Origin: Saprolegnia diclina VS20
Taxonomy: Eukaryota; Oomycota; Saprolegniomycetes; Saprolegniales; Saprolegniaceae
Direction of reading: 5' to 3'
DNA: 64,000 bases
NCBI RefSeq assembly: GCF_000281045.1
Contig: NW_008246079.1
Coordinates: 239,736-303,735 of the forward strand
Shown here: positions 53,217-63,195 of the stretch, in pieces
Numbering within the stretch: the first letter of the stretch is position 1
How the letters are laid out: every line of letters starts with the position of its first letter
Notes under the pieces: model-generated
What the model was told of the DNA's origin: nothing
Databases searched by the model: none
The model's input: only the letters and a program-made list of their open reading frames with translations
Translations under genes and position numbers: made by a program

Positions 53217-54781
53217 ATGAGCATGGAGCCCGAGCACAAGTACATCTCGACCGAGCACATCCAGGTAGACCATGCTGCTACATGCATGCGAGGCTTATGG
53301 GCGGCGGCTAGAGCATGCTCGATGAGAACGCGACCATGATCGTCGAGATCATCCAGCTCAACAACGCCGTCAAGCACGAGCGGGGCGCCGCGCTTGCCGA
53401 CATCCAAGACAAGCTTGAGAAGAAGCGCAAGAAGCTCAACCGTAACCTCATGACGCTCGCCAAGTGGGCCGATGAGAGCACGGAGCCGCCCGTCAAGTCC
53501 AAGCCCGCACCCGTCGCCATTGTCCAGCCGCCGCCTGCCCAGATCGCGCCGCCTGTCGCCGAGCAGCCCAAGCCGGAAGGCGTCGACCAACCCATGGGTT
53601 CGAACCAAGATATGGGCACCAATACGCCGCCGCTTAAAGCGACTACCGCCGCGCCCAAGCTCGAGGGCGAGGATCAGGTCAAGGTTGATGTGCCGCAGGA
53701 GAAGGAGGACGACCCGATGGGCGCAACAGACGAAACCACGGAAGCGGCGCAGCCTACGAAGACTGAAGAGGTGGCTGACGTTGACATGGGCAATGGCGAA
53801 GCGGACGCCGAACCTCTGGGCGCGGTCCAGTCGCCGCTCGCGACGCTCTCCGGCGTAGCCTCCCCCAGCATCTCGGGCGTGGCCTCCCCCAGCATCTCGG
53901 GCGTGGCCTCCCCCAGCATCTCGGGCATGGCATCCCCCAGCATCTCGGGCGTTGCGTCGCCTAGCATCTCGGGCGTCGCGTCGCCCAACGTGTCTGCGAT
54001 CTCGTCCTTTGAAAACACGCCGCAGGCGTCGGCAGCTGCGTCTCCCAAGCCGGTGTCCGAGATCGCCGACGGTGCGTCGTCGGTCATTGCCTCCCCGATT
54101 GCCCCGATTGATGCGACGCCGGAAGAATCGTCGGCGCCCCTCTCTCCGGAGGCTGCCGACATTGCGACTGATGCTCAGGTCGCTACTGACGCCGCGCCTG
54201 CCGACGTACCTTCGCCGGATGCCGTCACAGAAGTACCCATGGCCACACCGTCGCCGGAACACGCCGCCGAGACGTCGGTCGATGGCACTATGGACGACAC
54301 CCCCATGGAGGAATCTGCTGAGGCGTCGGTCGAAGCGTCTCCTGACGTGTCTGCTGAGGCATCCCCGGTCGCATCGCCCGTGCAGTCTGCTGATGCCTCG
54401 CCCGAGGAGTCTGCAGAGGCCTCGCCCGTAGAGTCTGCAGATGCCTCGCCCATGCAGTCTGCAGAGGCCTCGCCCGAGGAGTCTGCAGAGGCCTCGCCCG
54501 AAGAGTCTGCAGAGGCCTCGCCCGTAGAGTCTGCAGAGGCCTCGCCAGAAGCGTCGCCTGAAGTCTCTGCCGAGGCTTCACCGGAAGCGTCTCCTGAGGC
54601 CTCGCCTGCTGTGTCTGCCGAGGCGTCGCCTGCTGCATCGCCGGCCGCTGAGATTGCGACGGAGACGACGACGGCACCGGAGGCCTCGCCCGAGCCGTCC
54701 TCAGAAGTTGCACCGACGGACGCGTCGCCCGAGGCAGCACCCATGACCGACGACGCGCCGCCAGCTGTAGCAGACGCGTAA
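53217..54781 (+). CDS. SS18/SSXT (GIF-like) coactivator with long Ser/Ala/Pro/Glu repeat tail
   Basis: Exons 53217-53264 and 53312-54781 (intron 47 nt); 505 aa. Splicing joins STEHIQ to SMLDENATMIVEII, completing an SSXT/SNH domain (about 10-75) with the landmarks IQxxLDEN, a middle helix and NLMTLAKWAD. In animals (SS18) and plants (GIF/AN3) this domain recruits SWI/SNF remodelling complexes. The rest is disordered: Pro/Val/Lys, then a 24-bp tandem array encoding GVASPSIS units, then ESAEASPE units. It is strongly acidic, like a transactivation tail. No Gln-rich QPGY region as in animal SS18 is present. Nuclear function is inferred from the family. Confidence 0.75.
53852..53995 (+). repeat. 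24-bp tandem repeat (about 6 copies) coding GVASPSIS
   Basis: Units read GGCGTGGCCTCCCCCAGCAT plus CTCG, with few substitutions in the first four copies and more in the last two. In-frame, so copy-number changes would not break the protein. Confidence 0.85.
54400..54550 (+). repeat. 24-bp tandem repeat coding ESAEASPE-type units
   Basis: About six units related to GCCTCGCCCGAGGAGTCTGC plus AGAG; looser copies continue to about 54640. It encodes alternating acidic SAEASP units. Confidence 0.75.
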
Positions 54782-54837
54782 TGATAAATGTATGGAAGAG
54801 GATGCAGTAAAACTCGAATAAATAAAACGCGCCTTGG

Positions 54838-55742
54838 CTAGTAGCGCAGCAGATGCGGATGCGCCAGAAGCGTGGCGACGATCGCGTCAAACCCGCGGTG
54901 GCGCGCGCGCTCGAGGCCCAGACCCGAGTAGCCTTCGCGCCGGTGGTGCACCAGAAAGGCCACCACATCGGCGTGGCCGTGCATGGCCGCCCCGTCGAGG
55001 GCTTGCGTCGTACAATTGCTCTCGCTGTGGGCATGTAAGTACTGTACAATCGCGAGATGGCCCCAGGTGGCAGCAATGTCCATGGCCTGGGCGCCGCTGC
55101 GGCCTTGCAACCCATGGCAAAAGAGGAATTCGACAAGGTCCAAGCGCCTATGTACGTTGCGTCCATGATGAGAGCGCATGGAGGAGACGCACCCGAGCTG
55201 CGCGGCCCGCACGAGCGTGTACGAGCAGCAGCCTTCGGCGCGGTGCGCCAGGAGGAACGCAGCGGTTGTCGTGTGGCTCGACAAAAGCGCGTGGTGCAAC
55301 GCGTACTCGGTGCAGCCTTCGCTGCGATGTGCGTGCAGAAAGCAAACGATTTGCAAGTGACCGCGCTTGGCGGCACCGTTCATGGCCCACACCTGTACGA
55401 GCACGACGCGGATGAGGAGATCCAGGCTGCCGCGGAGATAGTGTGGGGTACCGAGCATGGAGCGCCGTGGTGGTGGAGCCACTGCACCGTATCGTAGTGT
55501 CCGTTCGAGGCCGCTGCGTCCATGGCAGCAGCGCTCACGCAGTAGACCCTTGGGTACTTGTAGGCAGCGGCGAGTACCTTTGTGGCGCCGGTCGAGGCGG
55601 CGTGGTCGAGCACGCTGAGCTGTGAGAGCGACGGAGCATAGATCGCGCGGTGGTACTCGACAAGAGCTTTGGGCCAGCCGGCTTGGAACGCGCAGATCAG
55701 AGCGACCAGCGGTGCATCGCAGACGGCAGCGAGCGAGGCCAT
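54838..55742 (-). CDS. ankyrin-repeat protein, 3 exons
   Basis: Exons 55742-55452, 55392-55193, 55147-54838; 266 aa, introns 59 and 45 nt. After a leader helix (MASLAAVCDAPLVALICAF) there are about seven ankyrin-like units with the EGCT signature: AMDAAASNGHYDTVQWLHHHG, then AMNGAAKRGHLQIVCFLHAH, LVRAAQLGRLDLVEFLF (restored by intron 2), AMDIAATWGHLAIVQYLHAH, and ALDGAAMHGHADVVAFLVHH. It belongs to the same family as the gene at 21096. No other domain is seen. It converges on the SSXT gene with a gap of 56 bp. Confidence 0.83.
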
Positions 55743-56175
55743 GGCGTTCGGCGAGAATGACCAACTGCCACGCGAGGGCGGTTGGAGCTTGGATTGGTTT
55801 GAAACATGTTTGCAACACCCACTTTATTTAGGTTTTGTATGCATAGTTGTATAAAACTTTGTGTTTTGAACTGTTTTATGGAATATCGAAGCGCCAAAAA
55901 TAGATCCGCCGAAAATAGAAGCCGTCGCGTGGCAACCCGCCAGCGCAACGGCAGCTACGGAGCACTGCGAGGGCAAGCCGTCGATCGCGCCACCTTTGCT
56001 TGCAGCGTCCAGTGCGACGATGAAGAGGTACTGCATGCGTCGACCAAATTTTGCAGCGCACTTCTTCTACCCAAAGCAGCTGCCGAGGCGCCGCGAGTGT
56101 ACTGCTGCTACCAAGCGCAATACGGACAAATCAGCGCACAACAAGCTATATAACGTGAGCTTAGCAGCATTGGGC
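55743..56175. other. intergenic, no gene seen
   Basis: AT-richer spacer with no supported exon. Confidence 0.4.
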
Positions 56176-59001
56176 TCAGGCAGGGCAGAGGTTGGTGCGC
56201 ACAAGCGACGACGCGACATACTCGCGGCCAAGCACCGAAACATGGTCGAGCCATGGCGACATGCTCGGGTACAAGCGCGACGCGGTGCTGCTGAGCGCCA
56301 GCCACGCCCGGCGCTGGAGCTCAATCGTGAGCTTGTCCGGGAGGTTGACAGGGTCGAGCCACTTTTGATAGCCCCAGTAGTACGCTATGCTGAGGCATGT
56401 CGACAGCGTCGGGTCGGTGGCCACCGCACTCGCAATGAGACGGCCAGTCATCGCATGCAAAAAGTGATCCACTTGCCCATACTGCTGGCTGTGCAGCGTC
56501 GCGCGGCCCTTGGCCTCCATCTTGACGATCGCCAAGAGGACGGCTTGCACGTCGGCTTCGGTCGCATAGACCTCTTGGGGCCGGTTCATGGGTGAGACCG
56601 GCGTCCCATATTTCGACAAGTCGATCGTCCCGAACTCGGGGAGGCGTAAGAAGTAGTGCGCAACGTTGCCAATCTCAACCTTGGTGATAACGTGCCCAAG
56701 GACGGTGACGAACGACGTGCGCTGCACCGGGTCAAAGCGCCCTGCCGCCTGCACCCACACGCGTGTCGCTGCGAGCGTACCCGCTTCGCGCGCTTCGTAC
56801 CATCCGTTGGTCGACCCGGCGTCGCCGGCAGTCATGTAGATAAAGGCGACAGCAGTGTCGGGGTCAGCGACCGCCTTGGCGACTTGACCGGAAACGAAAA
56901 GTTCGTGGTCGTCTTGGTGCGCCGTGAGAAAGAGCGCCGAGGACGTGCGCGTTGGTGGCGCCACGGGCAGCGAGGCTTTGGGGCTGAGGACGCCAAGCGT
57001 CGACCGCGGCCGGTACAAAGCTGTGTACAAGGTGCACTTTTCGGTATAATAGGACGACGCAAAGCAGTTGGACGCCGACGGAAGGCATTGGCGGTGGCAG
57101 TCGTCGTACGAGAGTGCGGGCACAACAAGCGTCGAGGCCAAGCCGCGCAGCACACGCCGCCCAATCGAAATCGGTGACGTCGGGTAGTTAACAAACTGGA
57201 TACTTCGGAGCGGCGATGTTGTCGTCGGCACCGTGCAGCAGGTCTGTGTCGGCTCGTCGTAGAGGAAGAGAACGTTCACGGCAGCGTCCGCCTGAGCAGC
57301 CACGAGCGCTGCGCAAGCAACAACCGAGGGGATGTTGGTTGCCAAAACGCGCTTGTAGATTTCGTCGCCGACGTCCCGGTCGGTCATCGTGACGTACTGA
57401 AAGCCGTTAAGAGTCTCCGCCCACGTATGCGGGTTCTGCACCCAGCCGGCGACGACGTCGGTGTCGGCATCGACGTGGGCCACGGGCACGACGACAGCGC
57501 AGACGCCACTCTCGACCGTGTACCCGACGCCGGCGCAGTTGTCGGTGCACGCCGCCTGGCACGCTCCGAGCGTCGGTGCCGGCACGGTTCGCACCAAGGT
57601 CGTCGGAAACTCTTGTGGCGCAAACTGAAGAAAGTTGCCGTCTTGATTGCGCATCCAGGTCGTTGCCGGCGCCGACGCGCTCGGTGCAAACGTGTGCGCC
57701 ATGCAAAGCTGCGACGCCGCGACAAAGGTAAAGTACGAAAAGCCGTATGTGCTGGCCACGAGCGCACACTCGCCGGCGCTGCGCACGCGCGGAAAATACC
57801 GGACGTGCGCCGACGCAGCGAGAAGAAGCTCGTGCGGCATCCCCGCGTGCTGTGCCTGGAGTGTTTCGTTGGTCATGATCCGCTCGAACGCCTCCAGAAA
57901 CGCCTTATACGCAGACGTCTCGAGCCAGCGCGCTTGCGGCAGCACGCTGTACGCGATGCGCGGCAGCGGATACTCTCCAAAGATTTGAGTTTGCACTTTG
58001 GTCGGACCCGGCGGCTGCGGCGGCGGTGGCGATGTCGAGGGCATGCGCAGCGACCCCGAGCTCGACCCGGGGGCCGACACCTTCTTTCCTTGGTTGTTGC
58101 GGAGGCTACATACGCCGCTGGACCAGACGTAGAACGTGCACCCGGGCGTGTCGGCGCAATCTTGACAGCACGCGCTCGAGAGCACATGGCTGGTCGTCGC
58201 AAGCTGCGTCCCGTCGTAGGCGACGTCCGGCTCGGGGGCACTACAGCTGCCGGTGCCCGTGGTACCTTTTGAGCCGGCAATGGCGCCGGGCGCCACGGAC
58301 GTCAGGCCTTTCGTGTGCTTGAGGTTGCACACACCCCGACCCGTGTATGTGCTCCAGACATACACAACGCAGTTGGGTGTCGCGTCGCACTCGGCGCAAC
58401 ACGCGTCGGCCGAGTCCCGGGGAATCGAGACAATGTCGTTGCCAAAGTAGTCGACGTCCTTCTCGACCGTGCAGACGGCCGCTACCTTGTTAACTAGGGC
58501 GGACCGGGCACCCGCGCGAGGTGTGGGGTCGCCCACGAGGCGACGCAAGTAGCAGCGGCCGTTGTCCTCGGGCGTCCACATAAACGCTTGGCACCCCGGC
58601 GTTTTGCGGCAGTCGTCGCAACAGTCTTCGGCGCGGCGTTGGAGCGACCACGACATGTCGACGCCGAGGTATTCGGTATTTTCAAGCACTGGCGAGCAAA
58701 ACGGCGAGGAAGGTCCCGGGTTTTTCGCAGCGCGGGCGCCGGGGGCCGGCCCTTGCCACCCGATCGTGTGCTTGAGGTAGCATGTGGAGGCGCCATTCCA
58801 GACGTACACGACGCACCCCGGCGTCGCGGCACAGTCGGCACAGCAGTCCTCCGGGTTGGTCCGTGTCGTGGCTTTGATGTCGTTCCCACTGTAGTCGACG
58901 TCCAGCTCGATCGGAGTACACACCGACGACGACATTGACGCATTATGCTGGCCACTGACGGCGGCCGCCAGCAGCAGCAATGGCAGAAGAAAGCGCCGCA
59001 T
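56176..59001 (-). CDS. secreted PAN/Apple-repeat protein fused to a PIG-L/LmbE-type deacetylase domain
   Basis: Intronless, 941 aa from ATG 59001, which begins a signal peptide (MRRFLLPLLLLAAAVSG); upstream in-frame Met codons would bury it. Four PAN/Apple domains (about 25-335) repeat the pattern D-x-D-Y-x-G-x-D-I...CC-x-x-C-x-x-T-P-x-C-x-x-[YF]-x-W...C-x-L-K. A Pro-rich linker and a middle region with two degenerate PAN-like segments follow (about 440-690, e.g. TLGACQAACTDNCAGVGY). The C-terminal ~230 residues resemble GlcNAc-PI/LmbE-family zinc deacetylases: FLTAHQDDHELF (cf. AHPDDE), AFIYMTAGDAGSTNGW, REAGTLAA. Metal ligands look retained apart from Gln-for-Pro and His-for-Glu changes in the first motif. 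PAN domains bind glycans or proteins, so a secreted glycan-directed enzyme is inferred. Confidence 0.83.
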   Translation of the reverse strand: MRRFLLPLLLLAAAVSGQHNASMSSSVCTPIELDVDYSGNDIKATTRTNPEDCCADCAATPGCVVYVWNGASTCYLKHTIGWQGPAPGARAAKNPGPSSPFCSPVLENTEYLGVDMSWSLQRRAEDCCDDCRKTPGCQAFMWTPEDNGRCYLRRLVGDPTPRAGARSALVNKVAAVCTVEKDVDYFGNDIVSIPRDSADACCAECDATPNCVVYVWSTYTGRGVCNLKHTKGLTSVAPGAIAGSKGTTGTGSCSAPEPDVAYDGTQLATTSHVLSSACCQDCADTPGCTFYVWSSGVCSLRNNQGKKVSAPGSSSGSLRMPSTSPPPPQPPGPTKVQTQIFGEYPLPRIAYSVLPQARWLETSAYKAFLEAFERIMTNETLQAQHAGMPHELLLAASAHVRYFPRVRSAGECALVASTYGFSYFTFVAASQLCMAHTFAPSASAPATTWMRNQDGNFLQFAPQEFPTTLVRTVPAPTLGACQAACTDNCAGVGYTVESGVCAVVVPVAHVDADTDVVAGWVQNPHTWAETLNGFQYVTMTDRDVGDEIYKRVLATNIPSVVACAALVAAQADAAVNVLFLYDEPTQTCCTVPTTTSPLRSIQFVNYPTSPISIGRRVLRGLASTLVVPALSYDDCHRQCLPSASNCFASSYYTEKCTLYTALYRPRSTLGVLSPKASLPVAPPTRTSSALFLTAHQDDHELFVSGQVAKAVADPDTAVAFIYMTAGDAGSTNGWYEAREAGTLAATRVWVQAAGRFDPVQRTSFVTVLGHVITKVEIGNVAHYFLRLPEFGTIDLSKYGTPVSPMNRPQEVYATEADVQAVLLAIVKMEAKGRATLHSQQYGQVDHFLHAMTGRLIASAVATDPTLSTCLSIAYYWGYQKWLDPVNLPDKLTIELQRRAWLALSSTASRLYPSMSPWLDHVSVLGREYVASSLVRTNLCPA

Positions 59002-60305
59002 GCCAAGACGGACGTAAATTGCTGACTGCGCGAGCGGTGACGATCGCGCGGGCATGAGCAGCGCTCGCCAAATCAGACGCAGACAGGCGGGCGATGGTCT
59101 GATCACAACTCAGAACTTATGGATGCGATTGGCTAGAACCGGCGAATCACATGACGTCTTGCTTCATGCTAAGCCAATCAAAGCCACGATTGGACGGCTA
59201 GATACCGCCCTTGACGGCTTCGCCTTCCCGCCAACTGGCAAAGTGGACTGTAGCTGTTGACGGAAGCACGTCGACGGCCTTTGGCTGCAGATTCGCATGT
59301 CGTGACTCGACGATGCGTGCAGCACGTGACCATGTCACTTACAATGGACGGTTGAACGAGTGAAAAAGTAGGAGGTAGCAAGCTATTGCGTCGGTTCGCT
59401 GAGGGTGCTCAGACGGCATGCTGCGGCGTCTTGTATCTGAGAACAGCCCCGTCAACGTGTACTCCTACCTTCGCTAGCATAGGAACCCGCCTTTCTGTGT
59501 CCGAGTTCAACTTTGGAGGAGTACATTGTAGCGTGAATCCCAAGCGGCCAGAGTACGGGTCGACTAATAGTATGTACCTACTAAAAGACTAATTTCATAG
59601 TATGTACCGACTACACGCGAGGAGGGTGGGCGCAAGGATTAGGGACCTTGGTTAGACGATCTCGTCCATCGTGTTGCTCAAGTGGCGACTCGAACTCTGC
59701 TTTGTGGGTCCACACTCGCGGGGCTCAGGCTGGGTGGACGCTCGCTGTGTTTCGTACAGAGCGGCAGTACCAGGCCCGAGAAGACTCGCATTTGATCTTG
59801 AAGATGCATATTGATGACTTTCGCAGTTGAGCCATGCGGCCATTGAGAGGAGTGCTATGCGTCTGGCTTGTCAGACTCTTGAGATCGTGGTCATCAGCAA
59901 AGAAAGAAGCGTTGCCTGTTGCAAAAGCATCTTGGTGGTGATCTGACGCTGCCAGTGGTGTTCCGATATATGCTCCGCGTTGCACCAAACCGGCCAACAA
60001 CCATATCCTTCTCGAGACGCCGAGGTTGTCGGCGTATTCTGGGTACTGCATCGGTGCCGTATGTGCTCTGTCCCTCGCGATCCAAGCGTCTCTTAGAGCA
60101 GCTGATGCGAACCATTCGAGCGGTCGATGCCTGCTTCGTTGCTCGGCACATTGATGTCTCGCCCAAAATTTACAGTGTAAAAGACAGTGTATCATGCACG
60201 AAAAACAGTGTCTCGACGAATCGTCGTGCGTCGGGTTGTGGATCCATACCGCCCTGTGATTGGCTGTTCTTGACCAATGGCCTCTCGAGGGCCAGAAAGG
60301 CCGGA
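59002..60305. other. 1.3-kb divergent spacer
   Basis: No supported gene, though plus-strand frame 59919 onward is open into the hydroxylase. GATTGGC boxes occur at 59127 and 60258 and CCAATC near 59175, placed 45-175 bp from the flanking starts. Confidence 0.4.
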
Positions 60306-61112
60306 ATGGCTCCGTTCGACGCCGTCGTGCGTGGCCCCAAGGCGCCCGCGCCGCTCGCGCGGCTGCATGGCCTGCCGTACTTTGTGATCGCACAGATCAT
60401 CTTCGCCACCAACGTATTTGTGCTCATCAACTGGTACGGCGCGATCGGCGCGCTCGCCGGCCTCGGTCTCGGCGTCTTGGGCTCGGTCCTCGACGCGCTC
60501 GTCTCCAACAGCTTTGGCCGCAACGTGCTCGTGCTGCGCTACAATGGCTTCTCCGACTGGTCCGTGCTTTGTGCGATGGCTCTCGCGCTTCTCGGCGGGC
60601 AGCTCATGAACGTCATTGTGATCGAGCACCTTGCCGGCCCTGCCGCCGTCGCCGACCTCTTGGCCGCGTCGTCGTACACGCCATGGACGCTCGTTGGCGT
60701 GCTCGTCAACATTGGCATGAGCGAAGTGCTCTTCTACAAAGGCCATCAGTTTCTCCACGAGATGTGCCCAGAGCTGCACTTGATGCACCACTGCTGCCTC
60801 CGACCGACGGGGTCGAGCAACCTCATTTCCGACCCACGCGACTTGGCGATTGAGCTCGGCGGCCCCGGCGCCATCTTGATCATGAACCACTTTCTTCTCT
60901 GGGACGAAGACGCGACGGTCCTCCTCCTCTCGTACCTCTTTGTGACGTGGTACTACACCATCACGCACCACGAGTGGCTCGCCACGTATCACATCAAGCA
61001 CCACACGCGCCTGGACGCTGTCTACACGGTCTACATCAACCAGCGCGGCGACGCCCGACTCGACAAGATCAAGAATCTTCTCAAGCGGCCCCCCAAGCAC
61101 GTGCTACAGTAG
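60306..61112 (+). CDS. membrane di-iron hydroxylase (fatty acid hydroxylase / sterol desaturase superfamily)
   Basis: Intronless, 268 aa from ATG 60306, 45 bp after a GATTGGCT box. About four to five membrane segments are visible. His clusters follow the superfamily pattern: YKGHQFLHE (HxxxH), ELHLMHHCC (HxxHH), THHEW and TYHIKHHTR (HxxHH), which together bind two irons. Relatives include sterol C4-methyl oxidase, C5-desaturase and fatty-acid hydroxylases. The spacing does not let me choose between them. ER membrane location is expected. The C-terminus is basic (KRPPKHVLQ), with no classical KKxx retrieval signal. Confidence 0.85.
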   Translation: MAPFDAVVRGPKAPAPLARLHGLPYFVIAQIIFATNVFVLINWYGAIGALAGLGLGVLGSVLDALVSNSFGRNVLVLRYNGFSDWSVLCAMALALLGGQLMNVIVIEHLAGPAAVADLLAASSYTPWTLVGVLVNIGMSEVLFYKGHQFLHEMCPELHLMHHCCLRPTGSSNLISDPRDLAIELGGPGAILIMNHFLLWDEDATVLLLSYLFVTWYYTITHHEWLATYHIKHHTRLDAVYTVYINQRGDARLDKIKNLLKRPPKHVLQ

Positions 61113-61528
61113 CTCCATACCGGTCGCCGCCAAGGGCCGTCCTACCCTCATGCAGCAGTACTATGTCACTAGGGTTAACCTCGTGTTTTCTTGGGGCATG
61201 TCGAGCTCTTTGGTTGAGGTTTTGCATTGGGGTAGCGAGTAATCTAGCGGAGGGATCGTGTGTGACGTAGTTTGGACTCGTCGGTGGACGGGATCATGTG
61301 CATTGAAGTGCAACATACCCTGCCCCAAACCTCGGGTTTTCTTGGCATATTGCCCTACCGCGCTAGCGTGCGGACACCGGCTACCGCCGGGTGCCCTCGC
61401 ATCGCGCAAAAAGCCGTTCTTCAATGAAAAGCTCGATTCATAATGTCGAATACCAATGCGACAAGAAGACTATGTCATGAGATTACAATCAAAAAGCTAG
61501 AAGATGCAGCAGTGAGCAACAGCGGTAT
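61113..61528. other. intergenic, no gene seen
   Basis: Convergent spacer. No supported exon. Confidence 0.4.
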
Positions 61529-63195
61529 TTAACGCAGCGGCGCGCCAAGCGCGTGGTTGACCGAGCTCTTGCACTCGACGCCCTGCGACGCCGTGTGGTT
61601 GGTGTTGGGGATGTACCAGCAGTGGCCACGCGCAATGCCACCGGGGACGGTCGCCGACAAGTTGAAGCCGCCAAAGACCCAGTCCTTATCGAACGAGACC
61701 CACTGCACCTTGAGCCAGTCCTTGGAGAACGTGAGCTCCATAAAGCCGTACGGGTTGCCGGCCGCGGCCCACTGGTTGTCGATGAGCGCGTTGTGTTCGC
61801 CGACGGCCGTGTCGGTGCGGATACCGCCGCCGCCGCCGTTCTCAAAAAAGTGGGTGCCCCACGCCGACTTGTCGTGCGAGAAGCCGTGCGTGTGGCCGTT
61901 GAACCACGCGTTCACGTTGCCGTCCTGCAGCAGCTTGTACCAGCGCATGTACTTGGGCGGGCTCATATGGTAGTGCGGCGAGTAGTGCGTGTTGATGATC
62001 TTGAAGGTCGCGGTCGACGCCTTGATGTCACGCTCGGCCTGCGTGTACGAGTCCTGCGACCACGCCTCGATCTCGGCCATGCACGCACGGTACATGGTCA
62101 CGTTGCCACCCATGCACTGGGGCATGCCTTCGTTCGCGGCTTCGCAGCCCGCGTTCGAGATGCCCATCTTGGCCGAGTAGCCAAAGCACTGGCAGCAGAT
62201 CTGGCGCGCGCCGTGGCTGTCGGCGTGGTTCGTGTCCAAGTTGAAGATGTCGACCGAGACGCCGTCCTTCTCGTACGACTCGACGTAGTAGTGATCGCGC
62301 AGCACCCACCGGTCGCCGTTCGGGCTCTTGTAGTTTTGCTGGAGCTTGAAGTGCTGGTTGAGAAAGAAGAGCATCTCTTCGGTCGACTTGCACTCGTAGT
62401 ACCGGTCTTCTTGGTGGCCGCAGAGGTACGACGAGCCAGCAATGTCGTGGTTGCCAAGCACGTTGAGCCACTTGATGCCGGCGAGCGACGGCTGCGAGTA
62501 CATGCGCTCGTACGTATCCGCGAACCGGTAGTGCACGTCCCACGACCCGACGCCGTTCCAGTAAAAGTTGTCGCCGTGCCCGAGGACGTACACGGGCTTG
62601 AGACCCCGGTCGGCAAACTGCGCCGCCGACTGCGCGAGGATGTTGGCCACGTAGTGCTGCGAGTAGTAGTCGACCATGTACCGCTTCAGACGCGTGTTGA
62701 CCTTGCCCGCGTACATGCGGCAGCAGCTGCCAGGGTTGCCAAACTGCTTGCCGTACGTCGCGCCCCAATCACCGATCGCAAGGATCGAGAACACCGGCGC
62801 CTGCGTCTCCGGGTCCGAGCCGGGCAGCGACTTGTTGGTCATCGCCGCCGTGAGGCCCACGTGCCCAGGCACGTGCGTGGCCGAGACCTCGGGCGTCGCG
62901 ATCAACGCACCCGGCGCCTTGACGTCGGCGACCGTCGTCACGGCGCCCGACGAGTGCAATGCAAGGTACACCACGGTCGAGACACCGACAATGGCGACGG
63001 CGGCGAGCAGCACGCTCTTCTTGGTCTACGGCATCGTGAGCGTCGTGGTAGACATGAGAAAGAAAGGACGTACGATGGCGGCAAAGCGCGACGGCGGCGC
63101 GTCGTCTTGGTGCAGGAGCGAGTCGGCTTCGCGCTAGTAGAGCGAGCACGCTGAGCGAGGGACGCTGGAAGAGGACGTACCTGGGTCGACGCCAT
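61529..63195 (-). CDS. membrane-anchored purple-acid-phosphatase-like metallophosphoesterase
   Basis: Exons 63195-63181 (only five codons, MASTQ), 63133-63074, 63025-61529; 523 aa, introns 47 and 48 nt. Splicing removes an in-frame TAG and supplies the only suitable ATG. A short cytosolic tail precedes a signal anchor (SVLLAAVAIVGVSTVVYLAL), predicting type II topology. The calcineurin-like fold shows all metal motifs in order: AIGDWG, GHGDNFYWNG, NVLGNHDIAG, INTHYSPH and WFNGHTHG. The layout is closest to small tartrate-resistant (TRAP-type) purple acid phosphatases, with Cys-rich insertions (CCQCFG) fitting an extracellular or vacuolar lumen. Substrate: phosphomonoesters, probably for phosphate scavenging (inferred). 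Confidence 0.9.

Noticed and set aside
63021-63057. Phosphatase start at MSTTTLTMP followed by an in-frame TAG (readthrough)
   Set aside because: The TAG is the last three bases of a standard 48-nt intron; an upstream exon pair gives an uninterrupted protein.
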